Assembly: GCA_003265685.1 (NCBI GenBank)
Contig: QJOU01000014.1
Coordinates: forward strand, 1 to 64,000
Source of the DNA: Piscinibacter caeni
Lineage (GTDB): Bacteria; Pseudomonadota; Gammaproteobacteria; Burkholderiales; Burkholderiaceae_C
DNA length: 64,000 nt
Reading direction: 5' to 3'
Shown here piece by piece: positions 37,828 through 45,383 of the stretch. The translations under genes were made by a program, and so were the position numbers. How positions within the stretch are numbered: the first letter of the stretch is position 1; every line of letters starts with the position of its first letter. Under the pieces are notes generated by a model. It had not been told where the DNA came from, ran no database searches, and was given only the letters and a program-made list of their open reading frames with translations.

Positions 37828-38322
37828 ATGGAGCACGACGCCCCGCCCGCCGTGATCGGCCCCGAACAGGCCGCGCTGATGCGCCGGCGCGTCTCGATCA
37901 TCGCCGCCACGCGCGACGCGCAGCACCACCCGCACCTGATGCGCGCGCTCGGCTGCCGGCTCGCGCCAAACCGGCGCGAGCTGACGCTGTTCCTGTCCAC
38001 CGGTGCCTGCGCCGAGCTGCTCGCCGACCTGCGCGACAACGGCCGCATCGCGGTGGTATTCAGCGAGCCCTCGACCGACCGCAGCCTGCAGATCAAGGGC
38101 GAAGGCGCGTGCATCGAGCCGCCGGCGCCGGGCGATGCGGCACTGGTGGCGCACTACGTCGAGTGCTTCGCCGACGAGATCGCTGCGCTGGGCTTCGACC
38201 GCGTGCTGGTGAAGACCATGTTCCGCCACGAGCCGGACGAGCTGGTGACGGTGCGATTCGTGCCGCGCGAGGCCTACGAGCAGACCCCCGGGCCGCAGGC
38301 CGGCGCGCGCATCACCCCATGA
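37828..38322 (+). CDS. Pyridoxamine-phosphate-oxidase-like split-barrel protein
   Basis: A 164-residue single-domain protein with the flavin-binding split-barrel fold of the PPOX family: VSIIAATRDAQHHPHLMRALG, GRIAVVFSEPSTDRSLQIKGEG and VTVRFVPREAYEQTPG. Members bind FMN, heme or F420, but the ligand here cannot be read off. It has no signal peptide. Its stop overlaps the next start as ATGA, and the next protein begins with a second split barrel, so the two probably work together. Start at the ATG at 37828, 44 nt from the divergent HIT gene. Confidence 0.75.
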   Translation: MEHDAPPAVIGPEQAALMRRRVSIIAATRDAQHHPHLMRALGCRLAPNRRELTLFLSTGACAELLADLRDNGRIAVVFSEPSTDRSLQIKGEGACIEPPAPGDAALVAHYVECFADEIAALGFDRVLVKTMFRHEPDELVTVRFVPREAYEQTPGPQAGARITP

Positions 38323-39674
38323 GCGCCGCGCCGACGCTGGACCTGATCCGTCCCTGCCTGGAAGGCGCGATTCCCGGCGTGATGGCGACCTGCTCGGACG
38401 ACGGCGTGCCCAACGTGGCCTACCTGTCGCAGGCGGAGTACCTCGACGAGCGCCACCTCGCGCTGTCGTTCCAGTTCTTCAACAAGACACGCCGCAACGT
38501 GCTGGCCAATCCGCAGGTCGAGCTGCTGGTGGTCGACCCGCGCAACGGCACGCTGTGGCGGCTGCGCGCGCGCTACCTGCGCACCGAGACCGAGGGCCCG
38601 CTGTTCGAGCGCATGAAGGCCAAGCTCGCCGGCATCGCCTCGCACACCGGCATGGCCGGGGTGTTCCGCCTGCTCGGCTCGGACGTCTACGAGCTGACCG
38701 GCCTGCACGCCGTCAGCACGCCGGCGCTGCCGCCCCCGCCGCCGCCGCGCCACCACCTGGTGCAGCTGCGCCGCAGCGTCGAGCGCCTGGCTGTCTGCAC
38801 CGACCTGGCCGGGCTGGTGGAGGCCACGCTCGACGCGCTCGAGCAGGAGCATGGCGTCAGCCACGCGATGCTGCTGATGTTCGACGCTGCCGGCCAGCGC
38901 CTCTACACCGTCGGCAGCCGCGGCTACGGCAGCTCCGGCGTGGGCTCGGAGATCCCGCTGGACGCCGGGGTGATCGGCGTGGCCGCGCGGCTGCGCTGCG
39001 CGATCCGCATCAACCACCTGACGCAGGACTACGCCTACACACGCGGCATCCGCGAGCGCCTGACGGCGCAGGGCGGCGCCGGCGCGCTCGAGTCGGAGAT
39101 CCCCTGGCCCGGCCTGGCCGAGCCGCACAGCCAGCTCGCGCTGCCGCTGGTCTGCGCCGACACCTTGCAGGGCGTGCTGTTCGTCGAGAGCCCGCAGGAC
39201 ATGCGCTTCGGCTGGGACGACGAGGACGCGCTGGCCGCCTTCGCCGCGCAGCTGGCCGCGCTGGTGCGCGGCTTCCAGCTGGTGGCCGAGGCGGGCGACG
39301 AAGGCCTGCCCGCCGCCGTGCCGGCGGCACCGCCGCGCCCGGCCGGCGCGCCGCTGCGCGTGCGCCACTTCGAGGCCGATGGCAGCCTGTTCCTCGACGA
39401 CGACTACCTGATCAAGGGCGTGGCCGGCCGCATCCTGTGGCACCTGCTGGGCGAACACGCGCGCCAGGGGCGCACCGAGTTCAGCAATCGCGAGCTGCGC
39501 CTGGCGCCGCAGATCGGCCTGCCCGAGCTGGGCGACAACCTCGAGGCCCGGCTGGTGCTGCTGACGCGCCGGCTGGCCGAGCGGCGTGCCGACCTGCGCC
39601 TCGAGAAGACCGGGCGCGGCCGTTTCCGGCTCGTCGCCGGCCGCACCGTGCAGCTCCTCAGCGTGCCCCGCTGA
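38319..39674 (+). CDS. Split-barrel (PPOX-like)-GAF-winged helix fusion protein
   Basis: A 451-residue cytoplasmic fusion. Residues 1-130 form a second PPOX-like split barrel (GVMATCSDDGVPNVAYLSQAEY, then FFNKTRRNVLANPQVELLV). A proline linker (PPPPPP, about 138-143) leads to a GAF domain at about 155-325 (HAMLLMFDAAGQRLYTVGSRG; LALPLVCADTLQGVLFVE). A second Pro/Ala linker precedes residues 346-441, which look like a winged-helix domain (GVAGRILWHLLGEH, FSNRELRL, LEARLVLLTRRLAER, GRGRFRLV). The order suggests cofactor sensing coupled to DNA binding or dimerisation. Coupled by ATGA to the single split barrel upstream. No target gene is evident beyond its own neighbours. Confidence 0.78.
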   Translation: MSAAPTLDLIRPCLEGAIPGVMATCSDDGVPNVAYLSQAEYLDERHLALSFQFFNKTRRNVLANPQVELLVVDPRNGTLWRLRARYLRTETEGPLFERMKAKLAGIASHTGMAGVFRLLGSDVYELTGLHAVSTPALPPPPPPRHHLVQLRRSVERLAVCTDLAGLVEATLDALEQEHGVSHAMLLMFDAAGQRLYTVGSRGYGSSGVGSEIPLDAGVIGVAARLRCAIRINHLTQDYAYTRGIRERLTAQGGAGALESEIPWPGLAEPHSQLALPLVCADTLQGVLFVESPQDMRFGWDDEDALAAFAAQLAALVRGFQLVAEAGDEGLPAAVPAAPPRPAGAPLRVRHFEADGSLFLDDDYLIKGVAGRILWHLLGEHARQGRTEFSNRELRLAPQIGLPELGDNLEARLVLLTRRLAERRADLRLEKTGRGRFRLVAGRTVQLLSVPR

Positions 39675-39884
39675 GCAGGCCGAGCGGCCCGCCCCCGAGC
39701 AGGGTCGCGGCGGGGGCGGGGTGGGGGGCGTGGCACAGGCTCGTGGCGGTCATGGCGGCTCTCGTCGGCTCGGCGCGTTCGTGACGCGGTGCCGCCACTG
39801 TAGGAAGACCGCGGCCGATGCGTTCGTCAAACTTCCTTGCGCCGACCCTCACGAAACCTTAAGCCCCCTTGCGGGGGATCCGGG
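39675..39884. other. 210-nt gap without a supported gene
   Basis: Convergent spacer between the split-barrel fusion and the diguanylate cyclase. It holds a G/C-rich start and a small CCCCC-TTGC-GGGGG hairpin (39864-39877) without a T-run, which might end either transcript weakly. A minus-strand reading of 31 codons starting near 39770 and a longer one from 39852 have no ribosome site or recognisable product, so I do not call them. Confidence 0.5.
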
Positions 39885-41816
39885 TCAGGCCGCGGCCGGC
39901 AGCAACGAGTCGCCCAGCGTGCCGGCCACGGTCGGGCCGGGCTGGCACAGCCCGTCGCGCCCGTCGGCCTTGGCGCGGTAGAGCTGGCGGTCGGCCTCCT
40001 CGATCAGCGCCTCGAGCGTCTCGACGCTGTCGGCCAGGCCGGCCGCGCCCATCGACAGCGTGAGCCCGTGCGGCGCGGGCAGGCCGTCGACGAGGCGCTC
40101 GGCGAACGCCCCGCGCAGGCGCTCGAACACCTGGACGATGCGCTCCGGGCCGGCACCGGGCATCACCAGCAGCCATTCGTCGCCGCCGTAGCGGCCGAGG
40201 CGATCCTGGCCGCGCAGCACGCTGCGCGCCACCGCGGCAAAGGCCACGAGGACGCGGTCGCCCACCGCGTGGCCGTGCCGGTCGTTGACGGACTTGAAGT
40301 GGTCCAGGTCGACCAGCGCGATCGACAGCGGCAGGCCGACGCGCCGGCAGACGCCGAACTGCTCCTGCGCGAAGGCCAGCACCGCACGCCGGTTCGGCAT
40401 GCCGGTCAGCTCGTCGCGCATCGCCAGCTCGGCCAGACGGCGGCGCCGCCGCAGCACGCGCAGCACGAACCACAGCGCCAGGCCGAAGGCGCCGGCCAGC
40501 ACCACCAGCGCCGCCCACAGCGCGCGCTGCTGGGCATCGCGCGCCGCCAGCTCGAGGCGCGCCGCCTCCGCGCGGTGGCGCAGGTCGGCCAGCTCGGCCT
40601 CGCGCCGCGCCAGCTCGTAGCGGGCCTGCAGGCGCAGCAGCTGGGCGTCGCGCAGCGACTGCTGGCCCAGGTCGACGGCCTGGGTCGCGCGCAACAGCGC
40701 GGCATAGGCCTGCGCGTGCTGGCCCTGGCTGGCATGGGCAGCCGCCACAGCACGCGCCAGACGCGCCCGCTCCTGCGCCGGCATCGGCAGCGGCTCGAGC
40801 TCGCGGGCGCGCGCCACCTCGGCCAGCACCTCCGGCCGCTTGAGCGCCGTCAGCGCCTCGATCGCGAGGCGCGCCGCCGTGGCCGCCCGCACCGGCGACT
40901 CGGCCGGCTGCAGCGAGGGCGCCACGCCGCGCACCAGCGCCAGCGCCTGCGCCGGCTCGCCCTGGGCCAGCCGCAGCGCGGCCAGGTCGAGCGTGACGAT
41001 GGTCTCGCTGCTGCGGTCGTCGATCTCGCGGCTGCGTGTCAGCGCGGCCTCGAAGTAACGCGCCGCGGCGTCGGGCTGCCCCTGGCGGCGCAGCGCGTTG
41101 CCCAGCTCCCATTCGATCCAGGCGCGCTGGAAACGCGCCGTGCGCGCGCCCAGCACTGCCAGCGCGCGCTCGAAATAGCTCTCGGTCGGCGCCTTGCCAC
41201 CCAGGTCGCCGGCCATGCCGCCGAGCGCGATCAGCGCCGCGGTCTCGAGGTGCGGCAGCATCAGCTCGCGGCCGCAGCGCTCGGTCTCCTCGGCGGCGAT
41301 CCAGGCCTCGTCGAGCGCGTTGGTGTCGCGCAGCAGGAACAGGTCGGCCGCCGCCACCTCGCACAGCAGGTGCACGTCGCGCAGCGGCACCGCCGCGCGG
41401 CGCAGTTCGACGTTGCGCTGCAGCAGCGCGCCGGAGTCGGCGGTGCGGTAGGCGGCGCCGATCGCGTACGACTCCAGCCAGAGGTGGTGGCGCGGGGTGG
41501 CCTGCGGCCAGCGCGCGAGCACGGCGCGGGCCTGCTCGACGTCGTCGCGCGCCGCGCTGCTGTGCTCCAGCAGCGTGTGCACGCTGGCCCGCCCGAGCGC
41601 CTGCCAGAACGAGCGCTCGGGGTCGTCGGTGGCGCTGCCGGCCCGCGCCAGCGCGGTGCGCGGATCCTCGAGCTCGAGGTCGTGGATGCCCAGCAGCTCC
41701 GGCGGGTAGGCCGGGCTGCGTTGCGCCCCGGCCCCCAGGCTGGCCAGGGCCAGCAGGCACGCCGCGACGGCGCGCGGCCAGCGCTGGGCGGATCGGCGGG
41801 GTGCGGGCGGCGGCAT
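39885..41816 (-). CDS. Membrane-anchored diguanylate cyclase with periplasmic TPR-like sensor
   Basis: A 643-residue protein that should make cyclic di-GMP. After a signal peptide ending near LASLGAGAQ comes a long helical, TPR-like periplasmic region (repeats such as RQGQPDAAARYFEAALTRS and ASQGQHAQAYAALLRATQA), a coiled-coil stretch, a transmembrane helix (LWAALVVLAGAFGLALWFVLRVL) and a C-terminal GGDEF domain. The signature reads RYGGDEWLLV, so the last residue is W instead of F, an allowed variant. An inhibitory RxxD site (RGQD) lies five residues before it. Start is the ATG at 41816; upstream codons in frame are antisense to the Bug gene leader. Diverges from that gene. Confidence 0.85.
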   Translation of the reverse strand: MPPPAPRRSAQRWPRAVAACLLALASLGAGAQRSPAYPPELLGIHDLELEDPRTALARAGSATDDPERSFWQALGRASVHTLLEHSSAARDDVEQARAVLARWPQATPRHHLWLESYAIGAAYRTADSGALLQRNVELRRAAVPLRDVHLLCEVAAADLFLLRDTNALDEAWIAAEETERCGRELMLPHLETAALIALGGMAGDLGGKAPTESYFERALAVLGARTARFQRAWIEWELGNALRRQGQPDAAARYFEAALTRSREIDDRSSETIVTLDLAALRLAQGEPAQALALVRGVAPSLQPAESPVRAATAARLAIEALTALKRPEVLAEVARARELEPLPMPAQERARLARAVAAAHASQGQHAQAYAALLRATQAVDLGQQSLRDAQLLRLQARYELARREAELADLRHRAEAARLELAARDAQQRALWAALVVLAGAFGLALWFVLRVLRRRRRLAELAMRDELTGMPNRRAVLAFAQEQFGVCRRVGLPLSIALVDLDHFKSVNDRHGHAVGDRVLVAFAAVARSVLRGQDRLGRYGGDEWLLVMPGAGPERIVQVFERLRGAFAERLVDGLPAPHGLTLSMGAAGLADSVETLEALIEEADRQLYRAKADGRDGLCQPGPTVAGTLGDSLLPAAA

Positions 41817-41907
41817 GGCCGGGATTGTCGTTGGCGCAGCACCGGATTCTCGCCGCCCGCGTCCGCGCCCTAAGATGCAAGGCGTCAACCACCATCGATT
41901 CCGCCGC

Positions 41908-42882
41908 ATGAATGCCACCCTGACCCGCCGCCACGCCCTCGCGCTGGCGGCCGCCCTGGCCACCCCGCTCGCCCGCGCCGACAGCTGGCCGCAGGGCAAG
42001 CCGATCCGCTGGGTGGTGGCCTACCCGGCCGGCGGCGGCTCGGACTTCCTCGCGCGCCAGCTCGCGCCGCAGTTGGGCAGGCAGCTCGGCGCCAACATCG
42101 TGATCGACAACCGGCCCGGCGCGGCCGGCATCATCGGCACCGACAACGCCGCCAAGTCGCCGGCCGACGGCTTCACCATCCTGACCGGCGACAACGGCGC
42201 GATGGTGTTCCACGAGGCGATGTACAGGAAGATCCCGTACGCGCCGGCGGACTTCACGCCGGTGGGCTTCATGGCGCGCTTCCCGCTGATCGTCGCCGTG
42301 CACCCGGGCGCCGGCTTCGCGGATGCAAAGGACTGGCTCGCGCAGCTGAAGAAGAACCCGGGCAAGTTCAGCTATGCCTCCCCGGGCATCGGCAGCCCGC
42401 ACCACCTCGCGATGGAGCTGCTGAAGAGCCGCACCCAGACCTTCGTGGTGCACGTGCCCTACCGCGGCACGGCGCTGGCGGTGCAGGACGTGATCTCCGG
42501 CCAGGTGCCGATGATGGTGCTCGACACCGCGGCCGGCCTGCCGCAGATCCGCTCGGGCAAGGTCAAGGCGCTGGCGGTGATGTCGAGGAAGCGCATCCCC
42601 GCGCTGCCGGACGTCCCGACGCTCGACGAGCTCGGCATCAAGGACTTCGAGGTCACCGCCTGGCAGGGCCTGTTCGTGCCCAGGGGCACGCCGGCGGAGA
42701 TCGTGAGCCGCCTCTCGGCCGAGATGAACAAGGCGATCGTCGTGCCCGAGGTCCGCGCCAAGCTCGAGGACTTCGGTCTCGAGGTGACGCCCGGCGACGG
42801 GCCGGCACTGGCCGCCTTCATCCAGAAGGAGACGACCTTCTGGCATGCGCTCATCAAGGAGCGCAAGCTGTCGGCGGAGTGA
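41908..42882 (+). CDS. Bug-family (TctC-like) solute-binding protein
   Basis: A 324-residue periplasmic binding protein of the Bordetella uptake gene family, very abundant in Burkholderiales. A signal peptide (TRRHALALAAALATPLARA) has a twin-arginine-like RR but a poor Tat consensus. Family landmarks are WVVAYPAGGGSDFLARQLAP, VIDNRPGAAGIIGTDNAAKSPADG and VPYRGTALAVQDVISGQVPMM. These proteins bind carboxylates or small aromatics with the help of main-chain loops. No TctAB permease is beside it, as is often the case for orphan Bug proteins. Confidence 0.87.
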   Translation: MNATLTRRHALALAAALATPLARADSWPQGKPIRWVVAYPAGGGSDFLARQLAPQLGRQLGANIVIDNRPGAAGIIGTDNAAKSPADGFTILTGDNGAMVFHEAMYRKIPYAPADFTPVGFMARFPLIVAVHPGAGFADAKDWLAQLKKNPGKFSYASPGIGSPHHLAMELLKSRTQTFVVHVPYRGTALAVQDVISGQVPMMVLDTAAGLPQIRSGKVKALAVMSRKRIPALPDVPTLDELGIKDFEVTAWQGLFVPRGTPAEIVSRLSAEMNKAIVVPEVRAKLEDFGLEVTPGDGPALAAFIQKETTFWHALIKERKLSAE

Positions 42883-42906
42883 CCGGGCCGGTCACCGCGC
42901 CGGGGC

Positions 42907-45159
42907 TCAGGGTTCGCCGAGCACGTTCTTCAGGCGCGCGTCCGTCGGGCTGGCGGTGCCGGCCTCGCTGAGCACCAGCCCCTCGCTGAGCACCAGGCCC
43001 TCGCTGAGCACCAGGCCTTCGCTGAGCACCAGGCCCTCGCTGAGCACGAGGCCCTCGCTCAACACCAGGCCTTCGCTGAGCACCAGTCCGCTGCTCAGCG
43101 TGATGCCCTTGCTGAGCGCGACACCACTGCCCGCGGCCACCCAGCTGGCCAGCTTGGCGGTCGAGATGAACACGCCCGAGGCGCCGGTGAGCGAGCTGCT
43201 GCCGGCGAGCTCCACCACCGAACGCACGCCCGGCGTCACCATCGTCGTGTTGGCCGCCGCGATCTCGACCACGCCCTTCGGGTAGAGATTGCCGGTGTTC
43301 TCCCACCACACCACGTTCTGCCAGCGCGTGCGGTCGCGCACCCACAGCAGGCGGGGGTCGTAGAAGCCCTGCCACTGGCTCATCAGCGCCGGCCCGGCCA
43401 GCACGCGGTTGCCGCCGGCGAAGATCATCTGGCTCCACCTGAAGGTCTGGCCATTGATGGTGCTCTGCGGCGCGGGCAGCGGCGCGCCTGCATACCAGAA
43501 CAGCGACTCGCCCGGCACCGGCGGCGTGCCGTTGTTGATCTTCTGCGTCATGTCGTTGCGCAGCGCCTGAGACAGCCGCACCGCACCGTCGACGTTGAGC
43601 GCTCCGGTGCCCTGCTGCAGCAGGTTGTAGCCGGGCAGCGGCTGGGCGCTGTACTGCAGGATGGCCTTGACCATCGGCGGCGTCAGGCCGGGGTTGGCCT
43701 GCAGCATCAGCGCGACCGCGCCGCTGACCGCAGGCGCGGCGATCGAGGTGCCGCTGAGCATCATCAGCGCCTTGTCGGCGCCCTGCGCCGCGCCGCCGAC
43801 GGCCGTCAGGCTGCTGTAGTTGCGTGCCAGCCAGTTCCACTGGCCCCCCGCGCCCTGGGTGTCTGCGCCCAGCGCCGAGACGATGCGGTTGCCCGGGGCC
43901 ACCAGGTCGGGCTTGAGCACGTTGTCCACCGACTTGCTGCCGTCGGCGGCCACGAACGTGCCGCGCGTCGGGCCGCGCGAGCTGAAGTTGTTGACGACGT
44001 CGTCGCTGCGCGCGGCCGTGCCCTTCGGGTTGAGCGAACCCACCGTGATGACGCTGGGCTCGATGCCCGGCGAGCCGACGCTGCCGTAGGTCTCCTTGCC
44101 CGAGGCGTTGACGCCGAAGTTGCCCGCCGCCGCGACCACGACGATGCCCTGGGCCACGGCCGCACGGACGGCACGCGCCAGCGGGTCGGTGCGGTACGAC
44201 TCGGTCGAGTCGGCCGCGAGGCTCAGGTTCATCACCCGGATGTTCTTGTAGCGGGCGTTGTAGATCACCCAGTCGATCGCGGCCAGCACGTCCGACAGCT
44301 GCCCATAACCGTTCGCGTCGAGCACGCGGATGTTGTAGAGCTGCGCGTCGGGGGCGATGCCGGTGCTGTCGGGCGACTGGTAGGCGCCGCGGCCGGCGAT
44401 CACCGCCGCGACATGCGAACCATGGCCGTACAGGTCGGGCTTGACGTCCCAGCTGGCCTGCACCCTGGCGTACCAGGTGCTCATCGTCGAGCTGTTCGGG
44501 TAGAGCGATGCGGAGACGTCGATGCCCGGGGTCCAGTCCTTCACGCCCACGCGCACCGCGTCGCCCGCCTTCAGCAGGTCGAGCGACTCGCGCACGCGCG
44601 TGTCGCCGGCGGTGTCGCTGGCAAAGGCCTTGTGCTGCCAGGCGATGCCCGAGTCGAGCACCGCGATGCCGATGCCGCGGCCGGTCATGCCGGTGTTCTG
44701 CGCGAACGTGGTGCCGCCGGTGGGGCGCACGTTGGCCGTCCCGGTGGCGTTCTCGAGCAGGCTGGCCGAGCGGGTCATCAGCCGGTTCGGCGAGATGCTC
44801 TGCACGTCGCTGCGCGCGGCGATGCCGGCCACCTTGCCCGCGGGCAGCAGCGCCGCCAGCGCACTGACCGAGCTGTAGCGGAAGTAGATCGAACCGCCCG
44901 CCGACATGATCGCGCTGCGCAGGCCGGTGAGTTCCGGGTCGGTGCTGTTGCTGACCACCAGCACCTTCACGTAGCGCACGCCGTTGACGTCGCGCGCGAA
45001 GTTCACCGCCGGCGTCGTGCCGGCCGAGATCACCTTCTGCAGGTCGGCGGCGATCTTGCCGGTCTGCGCCACGGCCACCAGGGGCGCCAGCGCCAGAAGG
45101 CAGGCGCCCAGGGCGCGTGCCGCGATGCGCGGCAGGGGGAACAACGACATTCGCGACAT
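42907..45159 (-). CDS. Subtilisin-like (S8) serine protease with C-terminal hexapeptide repeats
   Basis: A 750-residue secreted protease. The ATG at 45159 is preceded by GAGG at 7-nt spacing; ATGs at 45180 and 45150 are possible. Signal peptide LGACLLALAPLVAVAQ, then an inhibitor-like propeptide (RYVKVLVVSNSTDPELTGLR). Catalytic Asp169 in IAVLDSGI, His246 in GHGSHV, Ser472 in SGTSIAAP and oxyanion Asn347 in AAGN are intact. From about 700 on there are nine units of a six-residue motif G-[LIV]-[VAT]-L-S-x, seven of them GLVLSE, followed by a short charged tail. No autotransporter barrel or type I export signal is seen. The repeats may form a stalk or bind a partner. Confidence 0.88.
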   Translation of the reverse strand: MSRMSLFPLPRIAARALGACLLALAPLVAVAQTGKIAADLQKVISAGTTPAVNFARDVNGVRYVKVLVVSNSTDPELTGLRSAIMSAGGSIYFRYSSVSALAALLPAGKVAGIAARSDVQSISPNRLMTRSASLLENATGTANVRPTGGTTFAQNTGMTGRGIGIAVLDSGIAWQHKAFASDTAGDTRVRESLDLLKAGDAVRVGVKDWTPGIDVSASLYPNSSTMSTWYARVQASWDVKPDLYGHGSHVAAVIAGRGAYQSPDSTGIAPDAQLYNIRVLDANGYGQLSDVLAAIDWVIYNARYKNIRVMNLSLAADSTESYRTDPLARAVRAAVAQGIVVVAAAGNFGVNASGKETYGSVGSPGIEPSVITVGSLNPKGTAARSDDVVNNFSSRGPTRGTFVAADGSKSVDNVLKPDLVAPGNRIVSALGADTQGAGGQWNWLARNYSSLTAVGGAAQGADKALMMLSGTSIAAPAVSGAVALMLQANPGLTPPMVKAILQYSAQPLPGYNLLQQGTGALNVDGAVRLSQALRNDMTQKINNGTPPVPGESLFWYAGAPLPAPQSTINGQTFRWSQMIFAGGNRVLAGPALMSQWQGFYDPRLLWVRDRTRWQNVVWWENTGNLYPKGVVEIAAANTTMVTPGVRSVVELAGSSSLTGASGVFISTAKLASWVAAGSGVALSKGITLSSGLVLSEGLVLSEGLVLSEGLVLSEGLVLSEGLVLSEGLVLSEAGTASPTDARLKNVLGEP
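42964..43089 (-). repeat. 18-bp tandem repeat array encoding (GLVLSE)7
   Basis: Seven in-frame copies of an 18-bp unit (CTCGCTGAGCACCAGGCC on the plus strand, with single-base variants) run head to tail inside the subtilase gene. Two more degenerate units follow to about 43125. Copy-number change in steps of 18 bp would lengthen or shorten the protein without a frameshift. Confidence 0.95.
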
Positions 45160-45383
45160 CCGGAATCCTCGTGCGGACATTCACGCTGCGCCCGCGGATG
45201 CGGGGATTGCAGCAACTTGTCGCCAATGGTCTCAAGATGTATCGCGGATCGGTCGGGGCCAGAGTGCGCAGCGCGACGCTGTTCGCGTGCGTTTCTCACA
45301 CGGGCGCGGCCTCGTCCGACCGCTCGGCCGGATGGCGCGTGACTTGAGCCCGATCCGCGTGAACGATGTCGCGCGGGCGCGGT

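Noticed and set aside
39658-39852. Small minus-strand ORF of 64 codons after the GAF fusion gene
   Set aside because: No ribosome site, Arg/Ala/Pro-rich composition typical of a shadow, and overlap with the end of a real gene.
42964-43125. CRISPR-like repeats
   Set aside because: The 18-bp units are contiguous with no spacers, in frame and inside a protease gene, so they are coding tandem repeats.
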